Of a stretch of DNA of 64,000 bases, positions 15,415-23,817 are shown in pieces. Where the stretch lies: contig NZ_CP012184.1 of assembly GCF_001420995.1 (NCBI RefSeq), positions 5,130,501 through 5,194,500 of the forward strand, written 5' to 3'. Both the position numbers and the translations under genes were made by a program. The DNA comes from Pseudonocardia sp. EC080619-01 (GTDB taxonomy: Bacteria; Actinomycetota; Actinomycetes; Mycobacteriales; Pseudonocardiaceae). Every line of letters starts with the position of its first letter. Position 1 is the stretch's first letter. The notes under the pieces were generated by a model. It saw only the letters and a list, made by a program, of their open reading frames with translations, was not told the origin of the DNA and searched no databases.

Positions 15415-16401
15415 CTAGCGGAACGATCCGGGCAGCGAGCCGTGCGGGGTCCAGTCCGCCGGGACGACGCCGAGGCGTCCCCGCTGGTAGTCCTCGAACG
15501 CGGTGTGCACCTCGTCCCTCGTGTTCATGACGAACGGGCCGGCCCAGGCGATCGGCTCGCGGATGGGGAGGCCGCCGAGCACGACGACGTCCAGTGCCGG
15601 GTGGCGCGACTCCTGGGAGACGTTGCCGCCCACCGTGATCGCGTCGCCCGGACCGAACAGCGCGAGCTGGCCGGTGCGGATCGGGCGTCCGTCGGCACCG
15701 ACCGTGCCGGCCCCGTTCAGGACGTAGACGAGCGCGTTGTACGACCGCGGCCACGGCAGCCGCAGCTCCGCGCCGGGGGAGACCGTCGCGTGCACCATCG
15801 CCATCGGGGTGTGCGTCGCCCCCGGCCCGGAGACGCCCGCGACGTCACCGGCGATCACGCGCAGCAGCGTGCCGCCGTCCGGCGTCGTGGCCAGCGCGGA
15901 CTCGCCGCCGCGCAGGTCCTGGTACTTCGGCGGGAGCCACTTGTCGGCCTTCGGCAGGTTCACCCACAGCTGCAGGCCGTGGAAGAGGCCCCCGCTGCGG
16001 ACCAGGGCCTCCGGCGGGCGCTCGATGTGCAGCAGGCCGGATCCGGCGGTCATCCACTGGGTGTCGCCGTCGGTGATGGTGCCGCCGCCCCCGTGCGAGT
16101 CACCGTGCTCGAAGGTGCCGTCGATGATGTAGGTGACGGTCTCGAAGCCCCGGTGCGGGTGCCACGACGTGCCCTTCGGCTCCCCGGGCGCGTACTCGAC
16201 CTCGCCCATCTGGTCCATGTGCAGGAACTGGTCGAGGTCGCGCAGGTCGACGCCCTGGAACGCGCGGCGGACCGGGAAGCCCTCGCCCTCGTACCCGGCC
16301 GGTGCGGTGGTGACCGAGCGGACGCCGCGGTCCAGTTCGGTCGGACCGGGGACGGGCACGCGCGGCAGGGTGGCGGTGTCGGAGACGGTGACGGCGGGCA
16401 T
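15415..16401 (-). CDS. Pirin family protein
   Basis: 328 aa bicupin. The N-terminal cupin has the pirin metal site in HPHRGFETVTYIIDG and FEHGDSHGGGGTITDGDTQWMTAG, followed by GLLHIE. The C-terminal cupin ends IREPIAWAGPFVMNTRDEV, also characteristic. Pirins are iron-binding cupins; some bacterial ones have quercetinase activity or affect redox metabolism. ATG is preceded by GAGGAGGAC. Stop lies within the second operator-like dyad of arsR, so readthrough into arsR is possible. Confidence 0.9.
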   Translation of the reverse strand: MPAVTVSDTATLPRVPVPGPTELDRGVRSVTTAPAGYEGEGFPVRRAFQGVDLRDLDQFLHMDQMGEVEYAPGEPKGTSWHPHRGFETVTYIIDGTFEHGDSHGGGGTITDGDTQWMTAGSGLLHIERPPEALVRSGGLFHGLQLWVNLPKADKWLPPKYQDLRGGESALATTPDGGTLLRVIAGDVAGVSGPGATHTPMAMVHATVSPGAELRLPWPRSYNALVYVLNGAGTVGADGRPIRTGQLALFGPGDAITVGGNVSQESRHPALDVVVLGGLPIREPIAWAGPFVMNTRDEVHTAFEDYQRGRLGVVPADWTPHGSLPGSFR

Positions 16402-16501
16402 CGGGTCCTCCTCGGATCCAGAGTTGTTGCACGCTCAACCACTACGGTAGCGGCTATGTTCCCGGGTGCCACCCCCGAGTCGACGAGGACGGAGCAGGGA
16501 C

Positions 16502-17398
16502 ATGGCGGAGACGCCGGGAGAACCGCAGCCGGTACTGACCGGGATGTCGTTCCTGGAGGGGCCGCGCTGGCGCGACGGCCGGATCTGGGTCAGCGACTTC
16601 TACACCCACCGGGTGCTCTCCGCCCGGGCCGACGGGTCGGACGTGCGCACCGAGGCGGAGGTGCCGCAACAGCCGTCCGGCCTGGGGTGGCTGCCCGACG
16701 GTCGGCTGCTGATCGTGTCCATGCGGGACCGGCGGATCCTGCGCCGCGAGAGCGACGGCGCGCTCGCCGTCCACGCCGACCTGTCCGGTCGTTCCGCGCA
16801 CGTGCTCAACGACATGATCGTCGACGCCGGCGGGCGGGCCTGGGTCGGCAGTTTCGGCTTCGATCTCATGAACGGCGCGCCGCGGGCCGCCGCGCCGCTG
16901 CTGCGGGTGGACCCGGACGGCACGGTGACGACGGCGACCGAGCCGCTGCACTTCGCGAACGGGCCGGCGCTGACCGGCGGCGAGCTCGTCGTCGCCGAGA
17001 CCTTCGGGAACCGGCTGTCCGCCTTCCCCGTCGGGCCGGACGGGACGCTGGGGGAGCGCCGGGACTGGGCCCGGTTCGGCGAGGTGCCGGTCGAGGAGGA
17101 CCCGCTCGCGGCGATCGCCCGGCTGACCGTCGCACCGGACGGGATCTCCGCGCCCGACGCCGAGGGCGCGATCTGGGTGGCCGACGCCGCCGGGAACCGC
17201 GCGATCCGGGTCCGGCCGGGCGGGGAGATCGCGGACGAGGTCTCCACCGGCGAGGTCGGCACCTACGCCTGCCAGCTCGGCGGTGACGACGGGCGCACCC
17301 TGTTCCTCTGCACCGCGCCCGGCTTCGCCGAGCACGAGCGCCGCGACACCCGGGTGGCCGAGCTGCTGGCCGTCCGGGTGCCGGTTCCGGCAGCCTGA
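16502..17398 (+). CDS. SMP-30/gluconolactonase-like beta-propeller hydrolase
   Basis: 298 aa six-bladed beta-propeller of the SMP-30/gluconolactonase/LRE family. Metal-site glutamate near LEGPRWRDGRIWVSD; other blades QQPSGLGWLPDGRLLIVS, HVLNDMIVDAGGRAWVGSFGF, FANGPAL and the late APDAEGAIWVADA. The enzymes hydrolyse sugar lactones or related esters; substrate here unknown. ATG at 16502 preceded by GGAGCAGGG. Followed after 7 bp by an F420-type oxidoreductase, so probably an operon. Confidence 0.85.
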   Translation: MAETPGEPQPVLTGMSFLEGPRWRDGRIWVSDFYTHRVLSARADGSDVRTEAEVPQQPSGLGWLPDGRLLIVSMRDRRILRRESDGALAVHADLSGRSAHVLNDMIVDAGGRAWVGSFGFDLMNGAPRAAAPLLRVDPDGTVTTATEPLHFANGPALTGGELVVAETFGNRLSAFPVGPDGTLGERRDWARFGEVPVEEDPLAAIARLTVAPDGISAPDAEGAIWVADAAGNRAIRVRPGGEIADEVSTGEVGTYACQLGGDDGRTLFLCTAPGFAEHERRDTRVAELLAVRVPVPAA

Positions 17399-17405
17399 GG
17401 AGCCG

Positions 17406-17831
17406 ATGCCCTCCCTCGACGACACCGCGGCCCGCTCGCTGCTCGGCTCAGCGCGGGTCGCGCGGCTGGCCACGATCCGCGCCACCGACGGCAGCCCGCG
17501 CCTGGTGCCGATCACGTTCGCCCTGGTCGACGGCCTCGTCGTGTCGGCCGTCGACCGGGTCAAGCCGAAGCGGCACACGAGGCTGGCCCGGCTGCGCGAC
17601 ATCGATGGCGACCCGCGGGTGGGCCTGCTCGCCGACCACTACGACGACGACTGGTCGCAGCTGTGGTGGGTCCGCCTCGACGCGACGGCGTCGGTGCACG
17701 AGACCGGCGACCTGCGCGCCCGGGCGGTCGACGCGCTGGTGGCGAAGTACGAGCCGTACCGGGCCGAGCCGCCGGACGGCCCGGTCGTGGTCCTCGCGCC
17801 GGACCGGTGGACGGGGTGGTCGGCGCGGTGA
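17406..17831 (+). CDS. PPOX-class F420-dependent oxidoreductase (TIGR03668-like)
   Basis: 141 aa split beta-barrel flavin/F420-binding protein. Segment RVARLATIRATDGSPRLVPITFALVDGLVVSAVDRVKPKRH binds the deazaflavin; the central WSQLWWVRLDATASVHE is also conserved in the actinobacterial group. Likely reduces or oxidises small molecules with F420; the substrate is unknown. ATG 7 bp behind the SMP-30 stop, second gene of that operon. Confidence 0.8.
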   Translation: MPSLDDTAARSLLGSARVARLATIRATDGSPRLVPITFALVDGLVVSAVDRVKPKRHTRLARLRDIDGDPRVGLLADHYDDDWSQLWWVRLDATASVHETGDLRARAVDALVAKYEPYRAEPPDGPVVVLAPDRWTGWSAR

Positions 17832-17883
17832 TCGCCGAGCCGCTCGGATGCCGGGCATCCGGTCCGCCGGACCGCGCCGGTCG

Positions 17884-17960
17884 CGCCGGGCCGATTGGTC
17901 GCCAGGTCGCCCGGGTCGCCGGGCCGTTTGGCCGCCGGGCCGCTTGGTCGCCGGGCCACC
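17884..17960. repeat. Imperfect tandem repeat, 20-bp unit
   Basis: CGCCGGGCCG-NTTGG-YCGCC appears at 17884, 17917 and 17933, with a partial copy at 17949. The last copies overlap with a 16-bp period. It lies between two convergent genes; no function is evident. Confidence 0.5.
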
Positions 17961-17977
17961 GGGGTCTCTGTTGCCGA

Positions 17978-17998
17978 ATCGCTGCCTCAGGCAGCGAT
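17978..17998. terminator. Hairpin between convergent genes
   Basis: ATCGCTGCC-TCA-GGCAGCGAT is a perfect 9-bp stem with a 3-nt loop, midway between the F420 oxidoreductase stop and the hydrolase stop. It could terminate transcription from both sides, although no T-run is present. Confidence 0.55.
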
Positions 17999-18031
17999 CT
18001 CGCGAGAAGGTCCACCCGGGGCCGCGCCGCC

Positions 18032-18811
18032 TCAGCGCAGGCCGGCGAGGAACCCGGTGATCGCCCCGGCGGTCTCGTCGGGCAGCTCCAGGTGCGGTGC
18101 GTGCCCGCAGTGCAGCTCCGTCACCGTGACCGGGCCCGCCGCCCGCTCGGCGACCGACCGGACGTGCACGATGCTGCCGTACGGGTCGTCGTCGCCCTGG
18201 ATGCCCAGCACCGGGGCCGTGATCCCCGGCAGGCGGTCGCGGACGTCCCACCCGCGGAAGTCCGGGGCGAGCCACATGTCGTTCCAGCCGCGGAAGGCGG
18301 CGTCGGGGTCGTCGTGGTGGCGGGCCATCCGGGTGCGGAGGTCGCCCTCGTCGAACGCGGAGCGGGCCGACCGGATCGCAGCCAGTGCGAAGTCCTCGAC
18401 CAGGACGTGCGGCGCCAGCACGACGACCCCGGTCACCGGCATCGACGCCGCGGCCAGCAGCGCGATCGTCCCGCCGTCCGAGTGCCCGACGAGCACCGGC
18501 CGGTCCAGGCCGAGTGCGGAACACAGCGCGGGGACGACGGTCGCCGCCTCGGTCGCCATGAACGACGTCGTGGGCGCGGTGTCCGGCCGGTCCGACCGCC
18601 CGTGCCCGAGCCGGGAGTAGGCGACCGTCCGCCGTCCGGTCTCCGCGGCGATCCGGTGGTGGAACCCGCGCCAGAGCCCGACCGAGCCGAGTCCCTCGTG
18701 CAGGAACAGCAGGGGGGCGCGGTCGGCGGCGCCCGGGACGTCGTCGTACTCGTAGCGCGGGCCGTCCGGTTCCAGCCGGATCGTCACGGGAGCGGGCACA
18801 GCAGCGGGCAC
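18032..18811 (-). CDS. Alpha/beta hydrolase
   Basis: 259 aa alpha/beta-hydrolase fold. Oxyanion-loop His-Glu-Gly in LLFLHEGLGSVGLW, nucleophile elbow GHSDGG (Ser), Asp in IQGDDDPYG and catalytic His in LHCGHAPHLE. Lid region is short. Substrate unknown; resembles small esterase or haloperoxidase-like hydrolases. GTG at 18811 is preceded at 8 nt by TACGAT, so a leaderless start is likely; longer in-frame starts run into the leader-peptide region and were not used. Confidence 0.85.
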   Translation of the reverse strand: MPAAVPAPVTIRLEPDGPRYEYDDVPGAADRAPLLFLHEGLGSVGLWRGFHHRIAAETGRRTVAYSRLGHGRSDRPDTAPTTSFMATEAATVVPALCSALGLDRPVLVGHSDGGTIALLAAASMPVTGVVVLAPHVLVEDFALAAIRSARSAFDEGDLRTRMARHHDDPDAAFRGWNDMWLAPDFRGWDVRDRLPGITAPVLGIQGDDDPYGSIVHVRSVAERAAGPVTVTELHCGHAPHLELPDETAGAITGFLAGLR

Positions 18812-18855
18812 GGAGGAAGATCGTAGTCCGTCCGGTTGCACCGTCACCGCCCGTG

Positions 18856-18945
18856 ATGGAAGCTTCGTCCGTGATCGTGGACCCCCGGCTGGTGACGCGC
18901 CTGCACGTCGACCTGTGCCGGATGTGCTCGTCCGCCTGTCGCTGA
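18856..18945 (+). CDS. Cysteine-rich leader peptide (sulfur-attenuator type)
   Basis: Short frame of up to 29 residues (first ATG 18856; later GTG starts possible) ending RLHVDLCRMCSSACR and stop. The core R-x-H-V-D-L-C-R-x-x-S-x-x-C is the hallmark of the actinobacterial leader peptides that precede sulfur-assimilation and sulfur-transport operons, where ribosome stalling at Cys codons when cysteine is scarce releases the downstream genes. Three Cys codons occur within the last nine. Directly upstream of the betaine-type ABC operon on the same strand. Confidence 0.7.
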   Translation: MEASSVIVDPRLVTRLHVDLCRMCSSACR

Positions 18946-19034
18946 GACCGGGTCGGCAGACCCCTCCGCGCTCACCGCGACCGTCGTCGTGATCCGGCGC
19001 GCCGGCTCGGCGGCGCCGATCGCGCACCCACCCC
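18946..19034 (+). promoter_or_regulatory. Candidate attenuator region after leader peptide
   Basis: Immediately after the leader stop is GGGTC-GGCA-GACCC (18950-18963). Further on, GGCGC (around 18997) can pair with GCGCC (around 19014). These could alternate with a structure formed when the ribosome stalls on the leader; folding was judged by eye only. Confidence 0.4.
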
Positions 19035-19050
19035 GAGAGGACGTGCCCGC

Positions 19051-20022
19051 GTGGCCGATCCGCCACATCGCGTCGTACCCGCCGCCGGGCGACGACCGCA
19101 CCGGACCGCCCGGCTGGTCACCGCCCTGGTGGCCGTGCTGGTCACCGCGACGGGCTGTGCCGCGTCCGGTTCGGAAGGCCCGACCGTGCGGCTCATGCAG
19201 TTCCCGTGGAGCGCGGCGAAGGTGACCAACGCGATCCTCGCCGAGGTCGTCGCGGGGCACCCGGAGCTCGGGGTCGGCGAGCTGAAGACCATCCAGGTCG
19301 GACCGGCCACCGCCTGGGCGGGGGCGCAGCGCGGCGACGTCGACGCCCTCACCGAGGTCGCGATGCCCAACCAGTCCGAACTCGCGGCGAAGGCCGAGGA
19401 CCGGGTCGGCCTGGTCCACCCGACCTACGACGGCGCCGAGCAGGGCTGGTACGTCCCCAGCTACGCGCTCGAACCGGGCGGTCCGCTCGCCGGTCTGACG
19501 AGCGTCTCCCAGCTGAACGACTACGCGGACGCCCTCGGCAACCGGCTCGTCGACTCGGACCCGAGCTTCCTCACCACCGAGTACAACACCAAGCGGCTCG
19601 CCGGGTACGGGCTGAACCTGGAGCAGGTCACCTCCAGCGAGGCCGCGCAGATCGCCGAGCTGCGCCGGGCCTACGAGCGGCGGCAGCCGATCCTGGTCTA
19701 CCTCTACCGGCCGCACTACGTCTTCGAGGAGATGGAGCTGACCCGGCTGAGCGAACCGAACCCGCCGCGCGACGACTGCTACACCACCGGCGACGGCGCC
19801 TGTGCCATGCCGGACTACTCCGCGTGGACCGCCGCGGCCGGTGACCTGGGCGCGACGGCACCGCGGTTCGACGCCCTGCTGCGCCGGTTCGAGCTCCCGC
19901 TCGACGACGTCGAGAAGATGCTCAAGCGGGTGGACGTGGACAACGCCGACGTCGAGACGGTCGCGCGCGACTACGTCGCCGCGAACCCCGACCGGGTACG
20001 GGAATGGGTGGGAACGCCGTGA
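19051..20022 (+). CDS. Glycine betaine/choline-type ABC transporter substrate-binding lipoprotein
   Basis: 323 aa OpuAC-family binding protein. Basic N-terminus, hydrophobic stretch and lipobox VTATGC with Cys36 as lipidation site. The mature part has VGPATAWAGAQRGDVDALTEV, GAEQGWYVPSYAL, DPSFLTTEYNTKRL and PILVYLYRPHYVFEEMEL, aromatic-rich segments typical of quaternary-amine pockets. Presents a betaine-like solute to the permease. GTG start with GAGAGGA 9 nt upstream. Stop overlaps the ATPase start (GTGA). The upstream cysteine leader raises the possibility of a sulfur-containing substrate. Confidence 0.85.
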   Translation: MADPPHRVVPAAGRRPHRTARLVTALVAVLVTATGCAASGSEGPTVRLMQFPWSAAKVTNAILAEVVAGHPELGVGELKTIQVGPATAWAGAQRGDVDALTEVAMPNQSELAAKAEDRVGLVHPTYDGAEQGWYVPSYALEPGGPLAGLTSVSQLNDYADALGNRLVDSDPSFLTTEYNTKRLAGYGLNLEQVTSSEAAQIAELRRAYERRQPILVYLYRPHYVFEEMELTRLSEPNPPRDDCYTTGDGACAMPDYSAWTAAAGDLGATAPRFDALLRRFELPLDDVEKMLKRVDVDNADVETVARDYVAANPDRVREWVGTP

Positions 20023-21239
20023 GCGACACGATGATCGAGGTCAAGAACCTCACCAAGGTGTTCGGCGACGCCGTCGACGACGCGGTCGCGCTGGCCCGCG
20101 AGGGTGTGGGGCGCAGCGAGATCCAGAAGCGCACCGGCGCCACGCTGGCCGTGCACGACGTGTCGTTCGACATCGCCCAGGGCGAGCTGTTCGTGATCAT
20201 GGGCCTGTCCGGGTCGGGCAAGTCGACGCTCGTGCGGCTGCTGAACCGGCTGATCGAGCCCACCTCCGGCAGCATCGGCGTCGACGGCCGCGATCTCGGG
20301 TCGCTCGGCGACGCCGAGCTGCGGACGCTGCGCAACGAGCGGATCGCGATGGTGTTCCAGCACTTCGCGCTGCTGCCGCACCGCACGATCCGGCAGAACG
20401 CCGAGTACGGCCTGCAGATCCGCGGCGTCGATGCCGGCGAGCGCCGCCGCAAGGCGGAGTGGGCGCTGGAGCAGGTCGGGCTGGCCGAGCGGGCCGACGC
20501 CTACCCCAGCCAGCTCTCGGGCGGCATGCAGCAGCGGGTCGGGCTGGCCCGCGCGCTGGCCAGCGACACCGACGTCCTGCTGATGGACGAGCCGTACTCG
20601 GCGCTGGACCCGCTGATCCGCCGGGACATGCAGCAGCTGCTGGTCCGCCTGCAGAAGGACCTGCGCAAGACGATCGTGTTCATCACGCACGACCTCAACG
20701 AGGCGATGCTGCTGGGCGACCGGATCCTGCTGCTCAAGGACGGCCGGCTGGTCCAGGTCGGCACCGGGCCGGAGATCCTCGAGTCCCCGGCCGACGACTA
20801 CGTCGCCGAGTTCGTCTCCGACGTCGACCGCAGCCGGGTGCTGACCGCCGCCGACGTGATCCGGGAGCCCCGGATCACCGTGCGGCTCGACGAGCGCCCG
20901 TCCGAGGTGCTCGTCCGGCTGGGCCGGGCCGAGGCCACCGGCGCCTACGTCGTCGACGACGAGCACCGCATCCTCGGCGTCGTCCGCGACGACTGGCTGG
21001 GCAACGCCGCAGGCAGGCAGGCAGGCCGCATCGACGAGTCCGCGCTGGTCGACGAGTACCGCACCACCGAGCCCGACCGTCCGCTGATCGACCTGCTGCA
21101 CCAGGTCGGCCGGAACCCGGTGCCGCTCGCGGTGGTCGACGAGGGCCGGCTCACCGGCGTCGTCCCCCGCGGCGCGGTGCTCGCGGCACTCTCCTCGCAC
21201 CCCGACTCCACCCACGACGACGCGAACGGGACCGTCTGA
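20019..21239 (+). CDS. Glycine betaine/proline-type ABC transporter ATP-binding protein
   Basis: 406 aa ProV/OpuAA-type ATPase. Walker A GLSGSGKST at 62-70, Q-loop MVFQHFALLPH, signature LSGGMQQRV, Walker B VLLMDEPYSALDP, H-loop FITHDLNEA. The insert before Walker A (about residues 15-45) is the ProV-type extension, and the C-terminal 120 residues form tandem CBS domains that in OpuA sense ionic strength. GTG at 20019 chosen for the 4-bp overlap; ATG at 20004 is possible. Energises uptake with the neighbouring lipoprotein and permease. Confidence 0.9.
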   Translation: MSDTMIEVKNLTKVFGDAVDDAVALAREGVGRSEIQKRTGATLAVHDVSFDIAQGELFVIMGLSGSGKSTLVRLLNRLIEPTSGSIGVDGRDLGSLGDAELRTLRNERIAMVFQHFALLPHRTIRQNAEYGLQIRGVDAGERRRKAEWALEQVGLAERADAYPSQLSGGMQQRVGLARALASDTDVLLMDEPYSALDPLIRRDMQQLLVRLQKDLRKTIVFITHDLNEAMLLGDRILLLKDGRLVQVGTGPEILESPADDYVAEFVSDVDRSRVLTAADVIREPRITVRLDERPSEVLVRLGRAEATGAYVVDDEHRILGVVRDDWLGNAAGRQAGRIDESALVDEYRTTEPDRPLIDLLHQVGRNPVPLAVVDEGRLTGVVPRGAVLAALSSHPDSTHDDANGTV

Positions 21240-22162
21240 TGCCCAGGATCGAGCTCGGTAGCTACGTCGAGGCGTTCATCCTCTGGCTGCTGCAGAACGC
21301 GGCCGGCCTGCTGGACGGCATCGGCGCCGTGATCACCGCGGTGGTCGAGGCGGTGACGGCGCTGTTCACGACGCCGCCGTGGTGGGTGTGGCTGGTGCTC
21401 CTGGTCGCGCTCGCGCTGCTCGTGCGGGGCTGGGGCTTCGCGGTGTTCACGCTGCTCGGCTTCGCACTGGTCTCGTCGTTCGACCTCTGGACCGAGACGA
21501 TGGAGACGTTCGGCCTGGTGCTGGTCGCGGCGCTGATCGCGGTCGCGATCGGCGTCCCGCTGGGCATCTGGGCCGCGCGCAGCCGGGCGGCCAGCCGGGT
21601 ACTGCGCCCGGTGCTCGACACCATGCAGACGATCCCGGCCTTCGTCTACCTGATCCCGGTGGTGCTGCTGTTCGGCATCGGGGTGGTCCCCGGCATCGTC
21701 GCGACGATCGTGTTCTCGATCGCTCCGGCGGTGCGGCTGACCGAGCTCGGCATCCGCGGTGTCGACTCCGAGGTGGTGGAGGCCGCCCACGCGTTCGGCG
21801 CGCACCCCCGTCAGATCCTGCGCGAGGTGCAGCTGCCGATGGCACTGCCCTCGATCATGGCCGGTGTCAACCAGGTGATCATGCTGGCGCTGTCGATGGT
21901 CGTCGTCGCCGGTCTGGCCGGTGCGGACGGGCTCGGGACCGTCGTGGTGTCGGCGGTGACCCAGCTCGACATCGCGTCGGGCATCGAGGGCGGGCTCGCC
22001 GTCGTCATCGTGGCGATCTTCCTCGACCGGTTCACCTCGGCGCTGGCCGAGCGGCCGGGGTCGAGCCTGCTGACGAAGCTCCGCGCCCGCCGGGCGGCGG
22101 CGCCCGCGTCGGCGCCGCAGCCGTCGGCCGGTGTCGCGGCGGGGGCCGGCGCGGGGGCCTGA
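21239..22162 (+). CDS. Glycine betaine-type ABC transporter permease
   Basis: 307 aa ProW/OpuAB-type permease with about seven membrane helices. The binding-protein-dependent transport motif (EAA loop) is VEAAHAFGAHPRQILREVQLP, contacting the ATPase. Other marks are GVPLGIWAARS, DTMQTIPAFVYLIPVVLLFGIG and the late GLGTVVV. ATG overlaps the ATPase stop (TGATG), completing a binding protein-ATPase-permease operon. The C-terminus is Ala/Pro/Gly-rich. Converges on the MmcQ/YjbR gene 7 bp away. Confidence 0.9.
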   Translation: MPRIELGSYVEAFILWLLQNAAGLLDGIGAVITAVVEAVTALFTTPPWWVWLVLLVALALLVRGWGFAVFTLLGFALVSSFDLWTETMETFGLVLVAALIAVAIGVPLGIWAARSRAASRVLRPVLDTMQTIPAFVYLIPVVLLFGIGVVPGIVATIVFSIAPAVRLTELGIRGVDSEVVEAAHAFGAHPRQILREVQLPMALPSIMAGVNQVIMLALSMVVVAGLAGADGLGTVVVSAVTQLDIASGIEGGLAVVIVAIFLDRFTSALAERPGSSLLTKLRARRAAAPASAPQPSAGVAAGAGAGA

Positions 22163-22169
22163 CCGGGTC

Positions 22170-22565
22170 TCAGACGCCGTCGAGCTCGGCGAGCCGCCGT
22201 TTCGGGGCGACGCAGCGGTAGGCGTCGGTGACGATGCCGGTGATCTCGTCGAGCTCGGCGGCGTCGTCACCGGTGCCGTCGAGTACGACGCCCAGCCAGC
22301 CCCGGTGCCCGACGTAGGCGGGCCGGAAGAACCGGGCCGGGTCGGTGTCGACCAGGTCCTCCTGCACGCCGGGCGGTGCCGCACACCAGAACGCGACGTG
22401 CGGGTGTCCGTGGTGGTGGTCGGCGTAGGTCACGAACATCCGCTGCACGAACCACGACGGCGACCCGTAGCTGACCTTCTCCGTCACCCCGGGCAGCGCC
22501 CGGCAGATCTCCCGCAGCCAGGGCAGCGGGTCGGCCGGGTCGGGGTGACGCGGGAGGCCGGTCAC
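22170..22565 (-). CDS. MmcQ/YjbR family protein
   Basis: 131 aa. CyaY-like fold of the MmcQ/YjbR (DUF1801-adjacent) group: LREICRALPGVTEKVSYGSPSWFVQRMFVTYADHHH, HVAFWCAAPPG, RFFRPAYVGHRGWLGVVLDG. These proteins are thought to bind DNA but no activity is established. GTG start overlaps the stop of the VOC gene (GTGA), third gene of an AraC-VOC-YjbR operon. Confidence 0.8.
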   Translation of the reverse strand: MTGLPRHPDPADPLPWLREICRALPGVTEKVSYGSPSWFVQRMFVTYADHHHGHPHVAFWCAAPPGVQEDLVDTDPARFFRPAYVGHRGWLGVVLDGTGDDAAELDEITGIVTDAYRCVAPKRRLAELDGV

Positions 22566-22942
22566 GTGCCCATCCGGTAGGTCCCCAGCGACCACACGTT
22601 GCCCTCCGCGTCGGTGACGGCGAACTCCCGGGAACCGTAGTCCTGGTCGGTGAGGCCCATGACGACCGTGGCGCCGGCCGCGACCGCCCTGTCGTGCAGT
22701 GCGTCGGGATCGTCGCAGGTCAGGTAGGTGACGGCGCGTCCGGTGTCGAACGGGTCGTCCACCCGGCGGGTGCCGAGTGCGAGCACGCCGGTGTCGCCGT
22801 GGTCGTCCCAGGCGAGCTCGGCGTGGGCGATCCGGCCGGCGTCGTCGGTGTGGCACCGCAGCTCGCGGAAGCCGAGCGCGCCGGTGAGGAAGTCGATGGC
22901 GGCCCGCGGGTCGTCGTAGCGCAGCGTGGTGTGGATGCTCAT
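22562..22942 (-). CDS. VOC (glyoxalase/bleomycin-resistance-like) family protein
   Basis: 126 aa, one vicinal-oxygen-chelate module pair: MSIHTTLRYDDPRAAIDFLTGALGF, AVTYLTCDDPDALHDRAVAAGATVV and SREFAVTDAEGNVWSLGTY. Function could be small-molecule detoxification; the exact substrate cannot be inferred. ATGA overlap with the AraC gene and GTGA overlap with YjbR show tight coupling. Confidence 0.85.
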   Translation of the reverse strand: MSIHTTLRYDDPRAAIDFLTGALGFRELRCHTDDAGRIAHAELAWDDHGDTGVLALGTRRVDDPFDTGRAVTYLTCDDPDALHDRAVAAGATVVMGLTDQDYGSREFAVTDAEGNVWSLGTYRMGT

Positions 22943-23790
22943 GGCGCACGATCCTGCACCGGTCCGGCCGCGGTGTCGTGGACGAACGGGAACTCCCACT
23001 CCCTGCGGTACGCCGACGGCGTCGTCCCGGCCAGCGCCCGGAACTCCCGGCTCAGGTGGGGCTGGTCGGCGTAGCCGCAGGCCGCGGCGACCTCGGCCAG
23101 CGGCGTCGTGGACCCGCCGACGAGCCGGGCGGCGCCCGCGAACCGCAGCACCCGCCCCGCGGTGCGCGGGGTCAGCCCGATCTGGGTGCCGAACCGGTCC
23201 TGCAGGTGCCGGCGGCTCCAGCCGGTCTCCGCGGCGAGCGCGCGGACGGTGACCGCGCCGCGGGTGCGGTGCAGCCGGCCCCAGGCGTGCGCGACCTCGG
23301 GAGCCGGACGGCGGGCCCGCCCGTCGAGCAGCCGTCCCGCCAGCACCCCGGTCACCAGGGCGAACCGCGCCGACCAGGTGGGCAGCTCGGCGAGCCTGCC
23401 GGGGAGCGCGGCCAGCACCGGGTCGTCGAGCTCGTCGAGCGCGGGGACCGCGCCACCCGCGACCGGACGACCGCCGAGCACGGTGAACATCCCCAGCGGT
23501 GTGAGGTCCACCTGGACCCCGGCCTGGGGGCCGGTGAACTCGGTGAGCACCCAGGTGTCGCTGAGCCCTCCCACGAACGCCGCCGCACTCCCCGCACCGA
23601 CCGCCGGGCCGGACAGGGCCAGCGGATGGAAGCCGAGGATCAGCGCGACCGCGTCGGCCGGGGCCTGCCTGCGGCGCAGCGGGCGGGACGCGTGCTCGCG
23701 GTAGCCGAGGTAGCGGGTGACGTACGGGCGCAGCGCGGCGGGCGGCCGCGCCGGCACGAACACGGCCGGTTCCCGACCGGCATCGTCCAC
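22939..23790 (-). CDS. AraC-family transcriptional regulator
   Basis: 283 aa. An N-terminal AraC-ligand-like (DUF6597-type) region, VPARPPAALRPYVTRYLGYREHA, precedes a C-terminal double HTH: VRALAAETGWSRRHLQDRFGTQIG and LAEVAAACGYADQPHLSREFRALAG, the latter the AraC signature. First gene of the AraC-VOC-YjbR operon, which it probably controls. GTG start at 23790. Confidence 0.9.
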   Translation of the reverse strand: MDDAGREPAVFVPARPPAALRPYVTRYLGYREHASRPLRRRQAPADAVALILGFHPLALSGPAVGAGSAAAFVGGLSDTWVLTEFTGPQAGVQVDLTPLGMFTVLGGRPVAGGAVPALDELDDPVLAALPGRLAELPTWSARFALVTGVLAGRLLDGRARRPAPEVAHAWGRLHRTRGAVTVRALAAETGWSRRHLQDRFGTQIGLTPRTAGRVLRFAGAARLVGGSTTPLAEVAAACGYADQPHLSREFRALAGTTPSAYRREWEFPFVHDTAAGPVQDRAP

Positions 23791-23817
23791 GACGGCATCG
23801 TGCCAGGCCGGGCCCGG

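Noticed and set aside
17884-17960. Mobile-element or attachment-site repeat
   Set aside because: Short imperfect GC-rich units only, with no integrase, target duplication or tRNA nearby.
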